Part shown: piece by piece, positions 14,572-22,291 of the stretch | How the letters are laid out: each line of letters opens with the position of its first letter | Numbering within the stretch: position 1 is the stretch's first letter | Assembly: GCA_043802925.1 (NCBI GenBank) | Contig: JAZDKP010000154.1 | Span: forward strand, 1 to 24,142 | Direction: 5' to 3' | DNA: 24,142 nt | Source: JAZDKP01 sp043802925 | GTDB taxonomy: Bacteria > Fibrobacterota > OXYB2-FULL-49-7 > JAEUSG01 | The notes under the pieces: model-generated | What the model saw: the letters and a program-made list of their open reading frames with translations, nothing else | Database searches by the model: none | What the model was told of the DNA's origin: nothing | Program-made: the position numbers and the translations under genes

Positions 14572-15723
14572 TTAATGGTAAAAACCCTGTATCAACAAGG
14601 TCGTTGGTTTGAAAATACTTTTATGATATTTATCCGCCAGTTCATTAAGTTTATTTTGCCAATATTCCGGCGGCTGAAGCCGGGCGGTTTCAATCGGGCC
14701 TTTTTTCCTGCCCGTAGCATGAATCAGGGCAAGATCGATGTCATTCAGGGAACAGACCTTCATTTCAATCAGTTTGGAGGCTTCATTAATTTCCAGGGCA
14801 ATGAAGTCCAATATGTCAACCGATCCGGCTGGTTTGCCCAGGTCAATCAATGGCCGACCGTTACTCCAATCAAAAAAACCGCGTCCGGTCTTTTTACCCA
14901 GGTTGCCGGCCAGCACTTTTTCAGTCACAATTTTCCCTGGTGCAAAATCGGGATGCACGGCCTCGGCGAAATACTTCATGCAGTTATAATTGATATCCAG
15001 GCCCGTATAATCCATGGTCTCATAGGGCCCCATCGGCGCTCCGTCATTTCTGAACAAAGCATCAATTTCAGCGGGCGTCGCGATGGGCGTGTCCGCAAGG
15101 CAATGCAGTAGTACGCCGCCGGGGGCCTGCACGCGGTTTACAATAAAGCCGGGCGTGTCTTTGGCGACCTTAACAGGTATTTTATTGATTTCCAGGATAA
15201 AATCATACGCTTGCTGTATGGTTTCGGGGGCGGTTTTTTCGCCCCGGATGACTTCCACCAGCTTCATTAAAACCACCGGATTGAAATAATGGAGGCCCAG
15301 CACCCGGTTGGGCGATTTGACAGCCTTGGCAATCAGGGAAATGGGTATGGTCGAGCTGTTGGAAGCCAGTATGGCGTGGTTCGGCGCATACTGATCCAGC
15401 TTTTCGAAAATCGCTCTTTTTAATTCCAAATTCTCCGAAATTGCCTCAATAACCAGGTCCGCTTCCCGGACAGCGGTCTTGAGGTCCGTGGTCGTTTGCA
15501 ACAGCGTGCGGTTGATTTTATCATAGTGCGCTTGGGTAATTATTCCCTTGGACAAAAACTTTTTCAAGCTGAAGTCGATACCGGCAACACCGCGGTCGAT
15601 AAATTCCTGCCGGACGTCATTTAAATACACGGGGTATCCAGCCAGCAGTGCACTTTCCGCAATGCCATGGCCCATATCGCCTGCGCCGATGACCGCCACC
15701 TTGTTTATTTTATTCTTCTTCAT
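14572..15723 (-). CDS. 3-hydroxyacyl-CoA dehydrogenase with a second C-terminal 3HCDH domain
   Basis: A 383-residue enzyme of the Hbd/FadB family that oxidises (S)-3-hydroxyacyl-CoA with NAD+ or reduces acetoacetyl-CoA. The Rossmann domain has VIGAGDMGHGIA (11-22) and VIEAISENLELK. ASNSST (120-125) and the catalytic H145 (GLHYFNP) and E157 (KLVEVI) are present. The first C-terminal helical domain contains KDTPGFIVNRV (188-198) and GPYETMDYTGLD. Simple Hbd proteins are near 285 residues; here about 90 more residues (VDILDFIALEINEASKLI...IDLALIHATGRKKGP) form a recognisable second copy of the helical domain, as in longer bacterial and archaeal forms. The ATG overlaps the thiolase stop as ATGA, so translation is probably coupled. 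No enoyl-CoA hydratase is fused or adjacent. Confidence 0.94.
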   Translation of the reverse strand: MKKNKINKVAVIGAGDMGHGIAESALLAGYPVYLNDVRQEFIDRGVAGIDFSLKKFLSKGIITQAHYDKINRTLLQTTTDLKTAVREADLVIEAISENLELKRAIFEKLDQYAPNHAILASNSSTIPISLIAKAVKSPNRVLGLHYFNPVVLMKLVEVIRGEKTAPETIQQAYDFILEINKIPVKVAKDTPGFIVNRVQAPGGVLLHCLADTPIATPAEIDALFRNDGAPMGPYETMDYTGLDINYNCMKYFAEAVHPDFAPGKIVTEKVLAGNLGKKTGRGFFDWSNGRPLIDLGKPAGSVDILDFIALEINEASKLIEMKVCSLNDIDLALIHATGRKKGPIETARLQPPEYWQNKLNELADKYHKSIFKPTTLLIQGFYH

Positions 15724-16913
15724 TGTTTTTCCCGTTCTATTACAACGGCTATCCCCTGTCCACCGCCGATGCAGGCGGTCGCCACGCCATAGCGGCCATG
15801 ACGCATGTTCAATATTCTGGCCAGGGTCCCGGTAATCCTGGCTCCGGATGCGCCGAGTGCATGGCCGATTGCCAGGGCGCCGCCTCGGACATTTATTTTT
15901 TCAGGATCAATACCGAGTTCTTTAATGCAGTATAAAACAACGGCGCTGAACGCTTCGTTGATTTCCCAGTAATCAATGTCTTGGACATTGAGCCCGGCCC
16001 TCTGCAGTGCTTTCCGCGAGGCGGGCACAGGGCCGCTGCCCATGAGCGCGGGTTGGACGCCGGCCACACCAAACGCGCGTAGGGTGGCCAGCGGTTTGAT
16101 ATTGTTTTTCATCGCGGTGGAGCGGGACATCAGTAAGACTGCGGCAGCACCGGCCGTCAGCGGCGAGGATGTCCCCGCGGTAATGTTGCCGGTTTCCCGA
16201 TAGGCGGGTTTAAGGTCCGCCAAGGCGGCCAACGTGGTATTACTTCTGACCGATTGATCTTTTTTCACCTGCAGGATGCTGCCGTCCGTTTGTTCCGCCG
16301 CCACAGGCAAGATTTCATCGTCAAAGAATCCGTCAACCTGGGCCTGAGCCGCGCGTTGATGGGAGCGCAGGGCCCATTTTTCCATGTCCTCCCGGGTGAA
16401 ACCGGATTGCGCCATTAATTTTTCTGCGGTCAATCCCATATTATTGCCGGTGTCCATGTCCCAATGTTTGTATCGTGCGTCTTGAAACAGGTGTTCGTTT
16501 ATTTTAATGCCGTTATCCGCTCCCATCGGCACCCGGGTCATGTGCTCCATGCCGGCAGCGATGACCGTTTCGGCGCTGCCAGTGGCAATTTCCATGAAAC
16601 CGATCTGGATCGCTGAAAGAGAAGAACCGCACTGGTGATCGATGAATTTGGTCGTGATCGTTTCCGGCAGGTTGGCAAGCAGCAAGGGCAGACGGCCGCC
16701 CATGGTCCACTGTTCGCCGACGCCCATGGCCGAGCCGACGATGAAATCGTCCACGGCTTCCGGTTTCAGTCCACCTTGTTGGATGAGCGGCAACAGCAAT
16801 TTGGCCAGAAGTTCGTCGGCCCGGAGTTTATGGAACCAGTCTTTGGCCGGCTCATTCGGCCGGGAACGGGAAAACGCTGTCCGGAGATAACCGGCAATGA
16901 CGACATCGTTCAT
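15720..16913 (-). CDS. Thiolase (acetyl-CoA C-acyltransferase)
   Basis: A 397-residue thiolase that condenses two acetyl-CoA to acetoacetyl-CoA or cleaves 3-oxoacyl-CoA. The acyl-carrying C95 is in DHQCGSS. NEAF (319-322), H351 in GGALAIGHALGASGARI and the second cysteine C381 in ATACIGGGQG are all conserved. Length is typical. I place the start at ATG 16913, which has AGAGAGGTG six bases upstream; a GTG at 16922 is in frame but overlaps the preceding stop. The gene follows the hexapeptide protein by 5 bases and overlaps the dehydrogenase by 4. Whether it works in synthesis or degradation cannot be told from sequence. Confidence 0.95.
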   Translation of the reverse strand: MNDVVIAGYLRTAFSRSRPNEPAKDWFHKLRADELLAKLLLPLIQQGGLKPEAVDDFIVGSAMGVGEQWTMGGRLPLLLANLPETITTKFIDHQCGSSLSAIQIGFMEIATGSAETVIAAGMEHMTRVPMGADNGIKINEHLFQDARYKHWDMDTGNNMGLTAEKLMAQSGFTREDMEKWALRSHQRAAQAQVDGFFDDEILPVAAEQTDGSILQVKKDQSVRSNTTLAALADLKPAYRETGNITAGTSSPLTAGAAAVLLMSRSTAMKNNIKPLATLRAFGVAGVQPALMGSGPVPASRKALQRAGLNVQDIDYWEINEAFSAVVLYCIKELGIDPEKINVRGGALAIGHALGASGARITGTLARILNMRHGRYGVATACIGGGQGIAVVIEREKQ

Positions 16914-16918
16914 ACTAT

Positions 16919-17449
16919 TCACCTCTCTTTAATTTGTTTATTCCTAAATTGTTCTTTATATTGTTTTGCCAGTTCGGCATAGCCCTGGGTGGCTTTCAGG
17001 ATAAAATGTCTTCTGTCCGCGTCCGTTTCTTTGACCACTTTTGCCGGCAAGCCATAGACCATGGAATTTTGAGGTATTATTTCTTTTTCCATTACGACCG
17101 CTCCGGCGCCGACAATGGATCCCTGTTTGATGACAGCACCCTTTAGTACCGTACTGTTGATCGCGATAAGACAATTATTCTCAACCGTCGCGCCGTCGAT
17201 CACAACGCCGTGTCCAATCAGGACATTATCGCCGATATGAATGGGGTGGTTCATACCCACATGCACCACGCAGTTTTCCTGGATACTGGTGTTCTCGCCA
17301 ATGATAATGGGTGCAAAATCCCCGCGTAGCACCGCGCCATCCCAGATGTTGGAATTGGCGCCAATGGTTATTTTTCCATAAAGACGGGCGCCGGGTGCAA
17401 TATAAACCGATGGATGAATATGGAAATCGTTGGTGATATCAACGGCCAT
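16919..17449 (-). CDS. Left-handed beta-helix protein, gamma-carbonic-anhydrase/PaaY-like
   Basis: A 176-residue trimeric hexapeptide-repeat protein. Repeats run through most of the chain (IHPSVYIAPGARLYG, IGANSNIWDGAVLRGDFAPI, and on to VKETDADR). Zinc-type histidines are visible in NCVVHVG, in NHPIH just after it and in GDNVLIGHG. The C-terminal helix with YAELAKQYKEQF is the usual ending. The family contains gamma-carbonic anhydrases, YrdA, CaiE and PaaY; PaaY is known to act as a thioesterase in a CoA pathway. Position between a CoA-transferase and a thiolase makes a CoA-related role attractive, but that is inference. ATG 17449 is preferred over a TTG at 17476; it overlaps the CoA-transferase stop by 11 bases. 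Confidence 0.88.
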   Translation of the reverse strand: MAVDITNDFHIHPSVYIAPGARLYGKITIGANSNIWDGAVLRGDFAPIIIGENTSIQENCVVHVGMNHPIHIGDNVLIGHGVVIDGATVENNCLIAINSTVLKGAVIKQGSIVGAGAVVMEKEIIPQNSMVYGLPAKVVKETDADRRHFILKATQGYAELAKQYKEQFRNKQIKER

Positions 17450-19022
17450 GACGTTTTCCGGTGAAATTCTTATCAAGCCCCATCGGCTCGATTTTGAATA
17501 TTCTGGGGTCCATCAGGCGCAGGTCGGGGGACAGGATGGGCGCAAATTCCATTTGGGATAATATGTCTTTTTCCAGGTTGATGCCCGGCGCGATTTCCGT
17601 CAATACCAAGCCTTCCGGGCCGAAGGTGAATACCGCCCTTTCTGTTACGTAAAGTACCTGATCGTAATTGCCAGGGATATTTTCGCTGTTAAAGGTAATC
17701 TGTTCCACCGCATTGACAAATTTATTTAATGTTCCTTCTTTGAGGATTATCAGCTGTCCGTCTTCAATTTTCATGTTCAGGCCCTTATTCGTGAATTTTC
17801 CGCAAAAAACAAGGCGGCGGGTGTTTTGCGAAATATTAATAAACCCTCCACAGCCAGCGATTTTTCCGCCAAATTTGCTGACATTGACATCGCCCCGGCG
17901 ATTGACCTGGGCCAGGCCCAGGAAGGCGATATCGAGTCCACCCCCGTCATAAAAATCAAATTGGCTCGTCTGATCAATCAGCGCCCAGGGATTTACGGCA
18001 GCGCCGAAATTGCCACCGTTGCCTGGAATGCCGCCCGTGGGACCGGATTCGACCGTCAGGGTGATGTGGGAGCTGATTTTTTCCTCGGCAGCCACGGCAG
18101 CCACCAGCTCTGGAATACCGATGCCGAGGTTGACCACAGCGTCAGGCGTGAGTTCCAGGGCCGCGCGCCGGGCGATTATTTTCCGGTCATCGAGGGGCAA
18201 AGGAGCTATCTGGGAAGTGGGGACTTTTTGTTGGCCGGTCAGTACGGGATTAAAAAAATTATCGCAGGTCTGGCGATGGTGTTTTTCCGGTTCGCGACAG
18301 ATGACTATTTTATCGGTCAACGTGGCAGGCAGATGAACCATTTTGGCCGGGATGGACTCGGAATTGACCAGGGTTTTTACCTGGACGATGACCTTTCCAC
18401 CCGAAGCCCGGGCAGCCATGGCCAGGGCCAGCCCCTCGGAATGGAACGCTTCATCTTCCATGGAAACATTCCCGAGTTCGTCCGCCGTTGTGCCCCGGAT
18501 AACGGCGATGTCGATCCGCAGCGAAGGATAGAACAGCCAATCCTCGTCGTCGATCCGCAACACCCTGACGAGATCGTTATGAGTCACCTGGTTGATCCGG
18601 CCGCCGGACAAACGCGGGTCGACAAAAGTTTTCAGGCCGATTTTGGTGATTTCGCCGGGTTTTTTTGCTGCAATGGCCCGGTACAGATGGCAGATGACCC
18701 CCTGCGGGAAATTATAGGCCTCGATTTTATTCTCGGTAATCAGCCGGCCCAACTTTGGACAGCTTGCAAAATGGCCGCCGATAATCCGTCGGATCATTCC
18801 TTCATGGGCCAGATGATCCAGACCGCTGCCGAGATTGTTGCCCTGGCCGGCACCGTGCAGGATCGTCAAATCACGGGGCTGGCCGCAGGCGAGGAATTTT
18901 TTTTCCATCTGAACGTAGATTTCCTCGGCCACGCCCGCAGTGCCAAAACCTGTTGCGGCCAAAGTGCAGCCATCGGAGATCAGTTCGATGGCTTCTTCGG
19001 CAATAGCAATTTTATTATTCAT
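17439..19022 (-). CDS. Fused acyl-CoA:acetate/propionate CoA-transferase (PCT/YdiF family)
   Basis: A 527-residue class I CoA-transferase with alpha- and beta-type halves in one chain. It moves CoA between acyl-CoA and a free carboxylate such as acetate, propionate, butyrate or lactate. The first half shows ISDGCTLAATGFG, ILHGAGQGNNLGSGLDHLAHEGM and PRLSGGRIN. The second half shows VNLGIGIPELVA and catalytic E325 in LTVESGPTGGIPG, followed by FGGKIAGCGGFINISQ. ATG 19022 is chosen because GGATGG lies 8 bases upstream and family members begin close to this point; ATG 19034 and GTG 19049 are alternatives in frame. It is 41 bases downstream of the secreted lyase candidate and overlaps the hexapeptide protein. 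It would feed acyl groups to, or remove products from, the thiolase and dehydrogenases encoded next. Confidence 0.93.
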   Translation of the reverse strand: MNNKIAIAEEAIELISDGCTLAATGFGTAGVAEEIYVQMEKKFLACGQPRDLTILHGAGQGNNLGSGLDHLAHEGMIRRIIGGHFASCPKLGRLITENKIEAYNFPQGVICHLYRAIAAKKPGEITKIGLKTFVDPRLSGGRINQVTHNDLVRVLRIDDEDWLFYPSLRIDIAVIRGTTADELGNVSMEDEAFHSEGLALAMAARASGGKVIVQVKTLVNSESIPAKMVHLPATLTDKIVICREPEKHHRQTCDNFFNPVLTGQQKVPTSQIAPLPLDDRKIIARRAALELTPDAVVNLGIGIPELVAAVAAEEKISSHITLTVESGPTGGIPGNGGNFGAAVNPWALIDQTSQFDFYDGGGLDIAFLGLAQVNRRGDVNVSKFGGKIAGCGGFINISQNTRRLVFCGKFTNKGLNMKIEDGQLIILKEGTLNKFVNAVEQITFNSENIPGNYDQVLYVTERAVFTFGPEGLVLTEIAPGINLEKDILSQMEFAPILSPDLRLMDPRIFKIEPMGLDKNFTGKRHGR

Positions 19023-19063
19023 GTTTTTATCCATCCCTTGCCCCAACACGTTTATGCGGAATC

Positions 19064-22000
19064 TTATTTCAACAGAGTAATCGTTTTATTCATCTCTTGA
19101 TTGCCCGCCACTGCCTTTATGATATAAATCCCGGAAGGCAGCATAGCGGCATTCCAGCACACGAATCCATTCTTCACCACTTTGGACAAATCGGCCACCC
19201 GGCGGCCTTGAACATCATAAACAACCAAGGATAACGGCTTGACACCTTTTGGTTGAGCAAGTCCACGGATCGAAATCCGGACCGTCGGATTAAATGGATT
19301 GGGATTTGTTTCCAGACGCATCGGCAGATGCGACTCCAAGGTTTCTTCAATACCATCCACCTGTCCTAAAATCCCCTGCGCCGAATTAGACATAGCGCTC
19401 ATGTTTTCAACGCTGTCAAAAGAAAATATCGCCGCGTAAAAAGGAAGCGTATCAGAAACCTCAAAAACAACCGATTGCTGCGTACCGGGTACCGCAAGCA
19501 ACGCCGGACCCACGGCATTGGCCGCCCACCAGTTGCAGACGCTGCTGTCGATGGTTTGAGGCTCCACTATTGGTTTATTCGACCATACCACATGATACCG
19601 CCTGGCGTCGTCCGGCGCTGTCCACATTAACCGGGCATAGCCGGTGGTAGTATCGATCACCGCGACAAGATCGCCAATGGCGGCGGGCGGAACAGTGTCG
19701 GGCCGGACCGTGTGGTTCACAAACCAGGTGAACCTGTTCTCGAACTGCCCCTCCCATTTGGAAAATTCCCCATAAGGCCGGTCACCGTTGATACCCACGG
19801 CAAGATATTGATTCAATTGATCCAGATACTCTTTTTTGCCCGTGTTCCAATAATACCAGGCCTGCGGATCGCAAAGAATAAAACTTGTGCCGCTGGACGA
19901 ATCCACGCCGTAGGCCGGATTTTTGTAGTATCCAAAGTTGGAATAATGAAGGTTCCATTGCATGGTGCCGGAGACGTAATTGAACGCCTCCGCATAAGCC
20001 TGCGGATTCACGTTCCGAATCTCCTCCATGAATTGGATGATGGGACGTACCAGATAGCCGGCCTGGAAAGCCGCATCGCCTATGTCGGTATCATACTCAT
20101 TAAATCCGTAAAGGACATTTTGACCTTTGAAGGTGTTCCAAGGTTTTCTGACATAAACATTAAGGTAATTCCTGACTTTTCCCAGAATGCCGGTATCGCC
20201 GGTAACTCGGTAGGCCTGCAATGCGTGAGAAAGCGGATGACCGATGGCGCGGCTGCTCATGTCCGGGAACGGGTCTTTATTCTCCAGGCGCACCTGCCGG
20301 AATTCATCCACAAATCTGTACCAGTCTTTTATCCAGGGATTGCCGGAAAAATAATAGGCCTCTTCCACATGATAAAACCAGGCATGTTCGTCATCACGCG
20401 CTTTGGAGTCATTGGAGGTGCCCTCCAGAAAAGCGGAGTCAAAGGGTGGGTTTTTATACGCATCGCCAAACACCTTCCAGCTTCCTGAAGCATAGGGATT
20501 TTCGGTAAGCCTAAGCGTGCTCCAATCCGTCTCGTGCGTGTAACCGGCCAGCCACTGCGTCTTGGTATTTATCTCCCCCATGGCGTATTCCTGGGCCATG
20601 AAATAATCATAAGGATTCGCTGTGGCGGCGAACAGGGCTCCGCTGGCCGGCCAGCCGCCGGCATCGCTGGGATATAATTTTCTGCCCGGAGAGACGAGAA
20701 ACCAATTCCAGCCTAATTGCGGCGCTTCCTGATAATCGGTCTTGAGCGGCGCACGCTTGTCGGTTACGGAAACGGGGGTATCCAGCGGCACATAAAAATC
20801 AAAGGCCGCCCGGGTCTCTTTGTACCAACCCGTGGGCACTGCCGCCACCGGCGGATGCTCAAAGGTCTTTGACAAATTGGTCAGCTCCGTATTTGACGCG
20901 CCGCTGCCATGAAAATAAAGCAGAACCTCCTTGCAAGTGTGCTGCATGTCCTGAAGCCAATACAAATTCATGTCGGTCAATTGATATACCATCGCATCGT
21001 TCGCATACCATTGCCGGCTCCATGCCGGAAAAAGCTGAACGCTCAGCTTATTGCTGCTGTCGATCTCCAATCCGTTTGGCCACGCCTGCCAAAAATATCG
21101 CGTCTTGGCAAAAACGCCTCGCCGGCTGTCGCTAACGTCCATAAAACCGTCCGTATATGTGCCCGAAGACAAAATGCTGCCAAGCATCTTATCGTATATG
21201 CGGAACGTGTCCAATTGCTCCTGCGCCAAATAAACACCATTATCCCTCGAACGCGAATAAAGCGTCCCATCTCCACGCCCAACCTTCACCATGGGATTGG
21301 CACTCAGATTCAAACGAAAATCCAAATTCATCTCCTTAAAATACAAAGGCCAGGAATAAAGAACCTTGGCCGAGTTCTGCAGCTGATAGTCAATCTTCAC
21401 ATACGGCTTGCCAGTGTATGCGTATATCCTCACCGCAAATCCGTGAACATGACTGATTGTGCTGGAATACTGCGTCAGCGCTTCAGCGCGTATAACCGTT
21501 CGCATAGGACCCGACTCCTCTACTGTAACAGCCACGTCAGGACGCGTAGCGTCATACTGGACAGCGCCGGCTCCGGCGCGGGGAACAAACACGCCGCCGT
21601 TTTGTGGGTGCGAAGCTATCACCTTTTCCGAATCCTCAAAAACGCCGTTGCTGTTATCATCGAGCCACAACTGGTCGATAATGTTAAAAGCGGCCTTGCT
21701 CACAATGAATTTCAAGGGTCCGGTGATTACGGTAATCTCGTTGCCGCTTTCACTAACGCTTAAGCCCGTCCCAGTGGCATTGCCGCTGCCGTTGTCCTTT
21801 AAAAAATATTGGGCCGTGCCAGTGCCGGAGCCGCTGAATGCGTTCACTGTCGGCTGGAAATTGACAAGAACATGGCGGATGCTTTGCACGGGTTCGGCCC
21901 ACCATTTGTTCAAGATGCCAAACTGCGCAGGTACATTGCCGCCCTGCCCGTCCTCGATCTTAAAGTGATTGACATCAACAAACGAACCCTTTGGAAGGGG

Positions 22001-22129
22001 AATGACTGTTGTGACTGGATACGAGGCACTCCCTACGCCGGCAGTCTCTTTTAACGTTAAACCCACCTCCAAAGGAAAAACAAGCTGAAAAAACAAGCCA
22101 AGGACGAAGATCAAATAGATATAAATCAT
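19064..22129 (-). CDS. Secreted PL26/YetA-like rhamnogalacturonan-lyase candidate with type IX sorting domain
   Basis: A 1021-residue exported protein. A hydrophobic signal segment (about 2-20) precedes an N-terminal beta region with IPLPKGSFVDVNHFKIEDG, VPAQFGILNKWW and SIRHVLVNFQ. This pattern is known from PcRGLX/YetA-like exo-rhamnogalacturonan lyases (PL26). A central beta domain follows (MVKVGRGDGTLYSRSRDNG, MLGSILSSGTYTDGFMDVSDSRRG). A helical toroid-like part (about 500-790) contains DDEHAWFYHVEEAYYFSGNPWIKDWYRFVDEFRQ and GHPLSHALQAYRVTGD. A fibronectin-III-like domain starts at PDTVPPAAIGDL (about 808-905). The last 85 residues (from about 937, NPNPFNPTVRISIRGL to SGIYIIKAVAGN) are a type IX sorting domain, predicting outer-membrane export or surface display. 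AGAGG lies 6 bases before the ATG. Lyase activity and substrate are inferred from the family; the glycan actually attacked may differ. Confidence 0.82.
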   Translation of the reverse strand: MIYIYLIFVLGLFFQLVFPLEVGLTLKETAGVGSASYPVTTVIPLPKGSFVDVNHFKIEDGQGGNVPAQFGILNKWWAEPVQSIRHVLVNFQPTVNAFSGSGTGTAQYFLKDNGSGNATGTGLSVSESGNEITVITGPLKFIVSKAAFNIIDQLWLDDNSNGVFEDSEKVIASHPQNGGVFVPRAGAGAVQYDATRPDVAVTVEESGPMRTVIRAEALTQYSSTISHVHGFAVRIYAYTGKPYVKIDYQLQNSAKVLYSWPLYFKEMNLDFRLNLSANPMVKVGRGDGTLYSRSRDNGVYLAQEQLDTFRIYDKMLGSILSSGTYTDGFMDVSDSRRGVFAKTRYFWQAWPNGLEIDSSNKLSVQLFPAWSRQWYANDAMVYQLTDMNLYWLQDMQHTCKEVLLYFHGSGASNTELTNLSKTFEHPPVAAVPTGWYKETRAAFDFYVPLDTPVSVTDKRAPLKTDYQEAPQLGWNWFLVSPGRKLYPSDAGGWPASGALFAATANPYDYFMAQEYAMGEINTKTQWLAGYTHETDWSTLRLTENPYASGSWKVFGDAYKNPPFDSAFLEGTSNDSKARDDEHAWFYHVEEAYYFSGNPWIKDWYRFVDEFRQVRLENKDPFPDMSSRAIGHPLSHALQAYRVTGDTGILGKVRNYLNVYVRKPWNTFKGQNVLYGFNEYDTDIGDAAFQAGYLVRPIIQFMEEIRNVNPQAYAEAFNYVSGTMQWNLHYSNFGYYKNPAYGVDSSSGTSFILCDPQAWYYWNTGKKEYLDQLNQYLAVGINGDRPYGEFSKWEGQFENRFTWFVNHTVRPDTVPPAAIGDLVAVIDTTTGYARLMWTAPDDARRYHVVWSNKPIVEPQTIDSSVCNWWAANAVGPALLAVPGTQQSVVFEVSDTLPFYAAIFSFDSVENMSAMSNSAQGILGQVDGIEETLESHLPMRLETNPNPFNPTVRISIRGLAQPKGVKPLSLVVYDVQGRRVADLSKVVKNGFVCWNAAMLPSGIYIIKAVAGNQEMNKTITLLK

Positions 22130-22181
22130 CTGCCGCCTCTTCTTTTTGAGGAAATTTAAACCTAACGAAAACCATACTTAA

Positions 22182-22187
22182 AGTATA
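22182..22187 (-). promoter_or_regulatory. Candidate -10 box (TATACT) for the lyase/CoA operon
   Basis: On the minus strand TATACT lies about 53 bases before the lyase ATG. No good -35 stands 16-18 bases upstream (the stretch is T-rich with ATGGAAAGG), as often seen at activator-dependent promoters. The box falls within a 13-base dyad, ATACTT-A-AAGTAT (22174-22186). The AraC-type regulator encoded directly upstream is the natural candidate activator. The spacing was judged by eye. Confidence 0.35.
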
Positions 22188-22291
22188 GCCTTTCCATAAA
22201 AAAAATGCGTTCCTAATTTTAATGATGAAAATATTGTACAGCCACCGGAACGTGGTTTTGGGAAAACAGATGGCAGATGAAGGCGCGGCGT

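Noticed and set aside
16914..16922. GTG start giving a 4-base overlap of the thiolase with the hexapeptide gene
   Set aside because: The downstream ATG 16913 has a well-spaced AGAGAGGTG and gives the usual thiolase N-terminus.
17826..19100. Plus-strand open frame (424 codons) in the island
   Set aside because: Antisense to the CoA-transferase, whose catalytic and binding motifs are clear; its product has no family features.
22242..22255. CCAC...GTGG hairpin after araC, considered as a terminator
   Set aside because: The stem is only 4-5 bp and not followed by a T-run at once; too weak to call.
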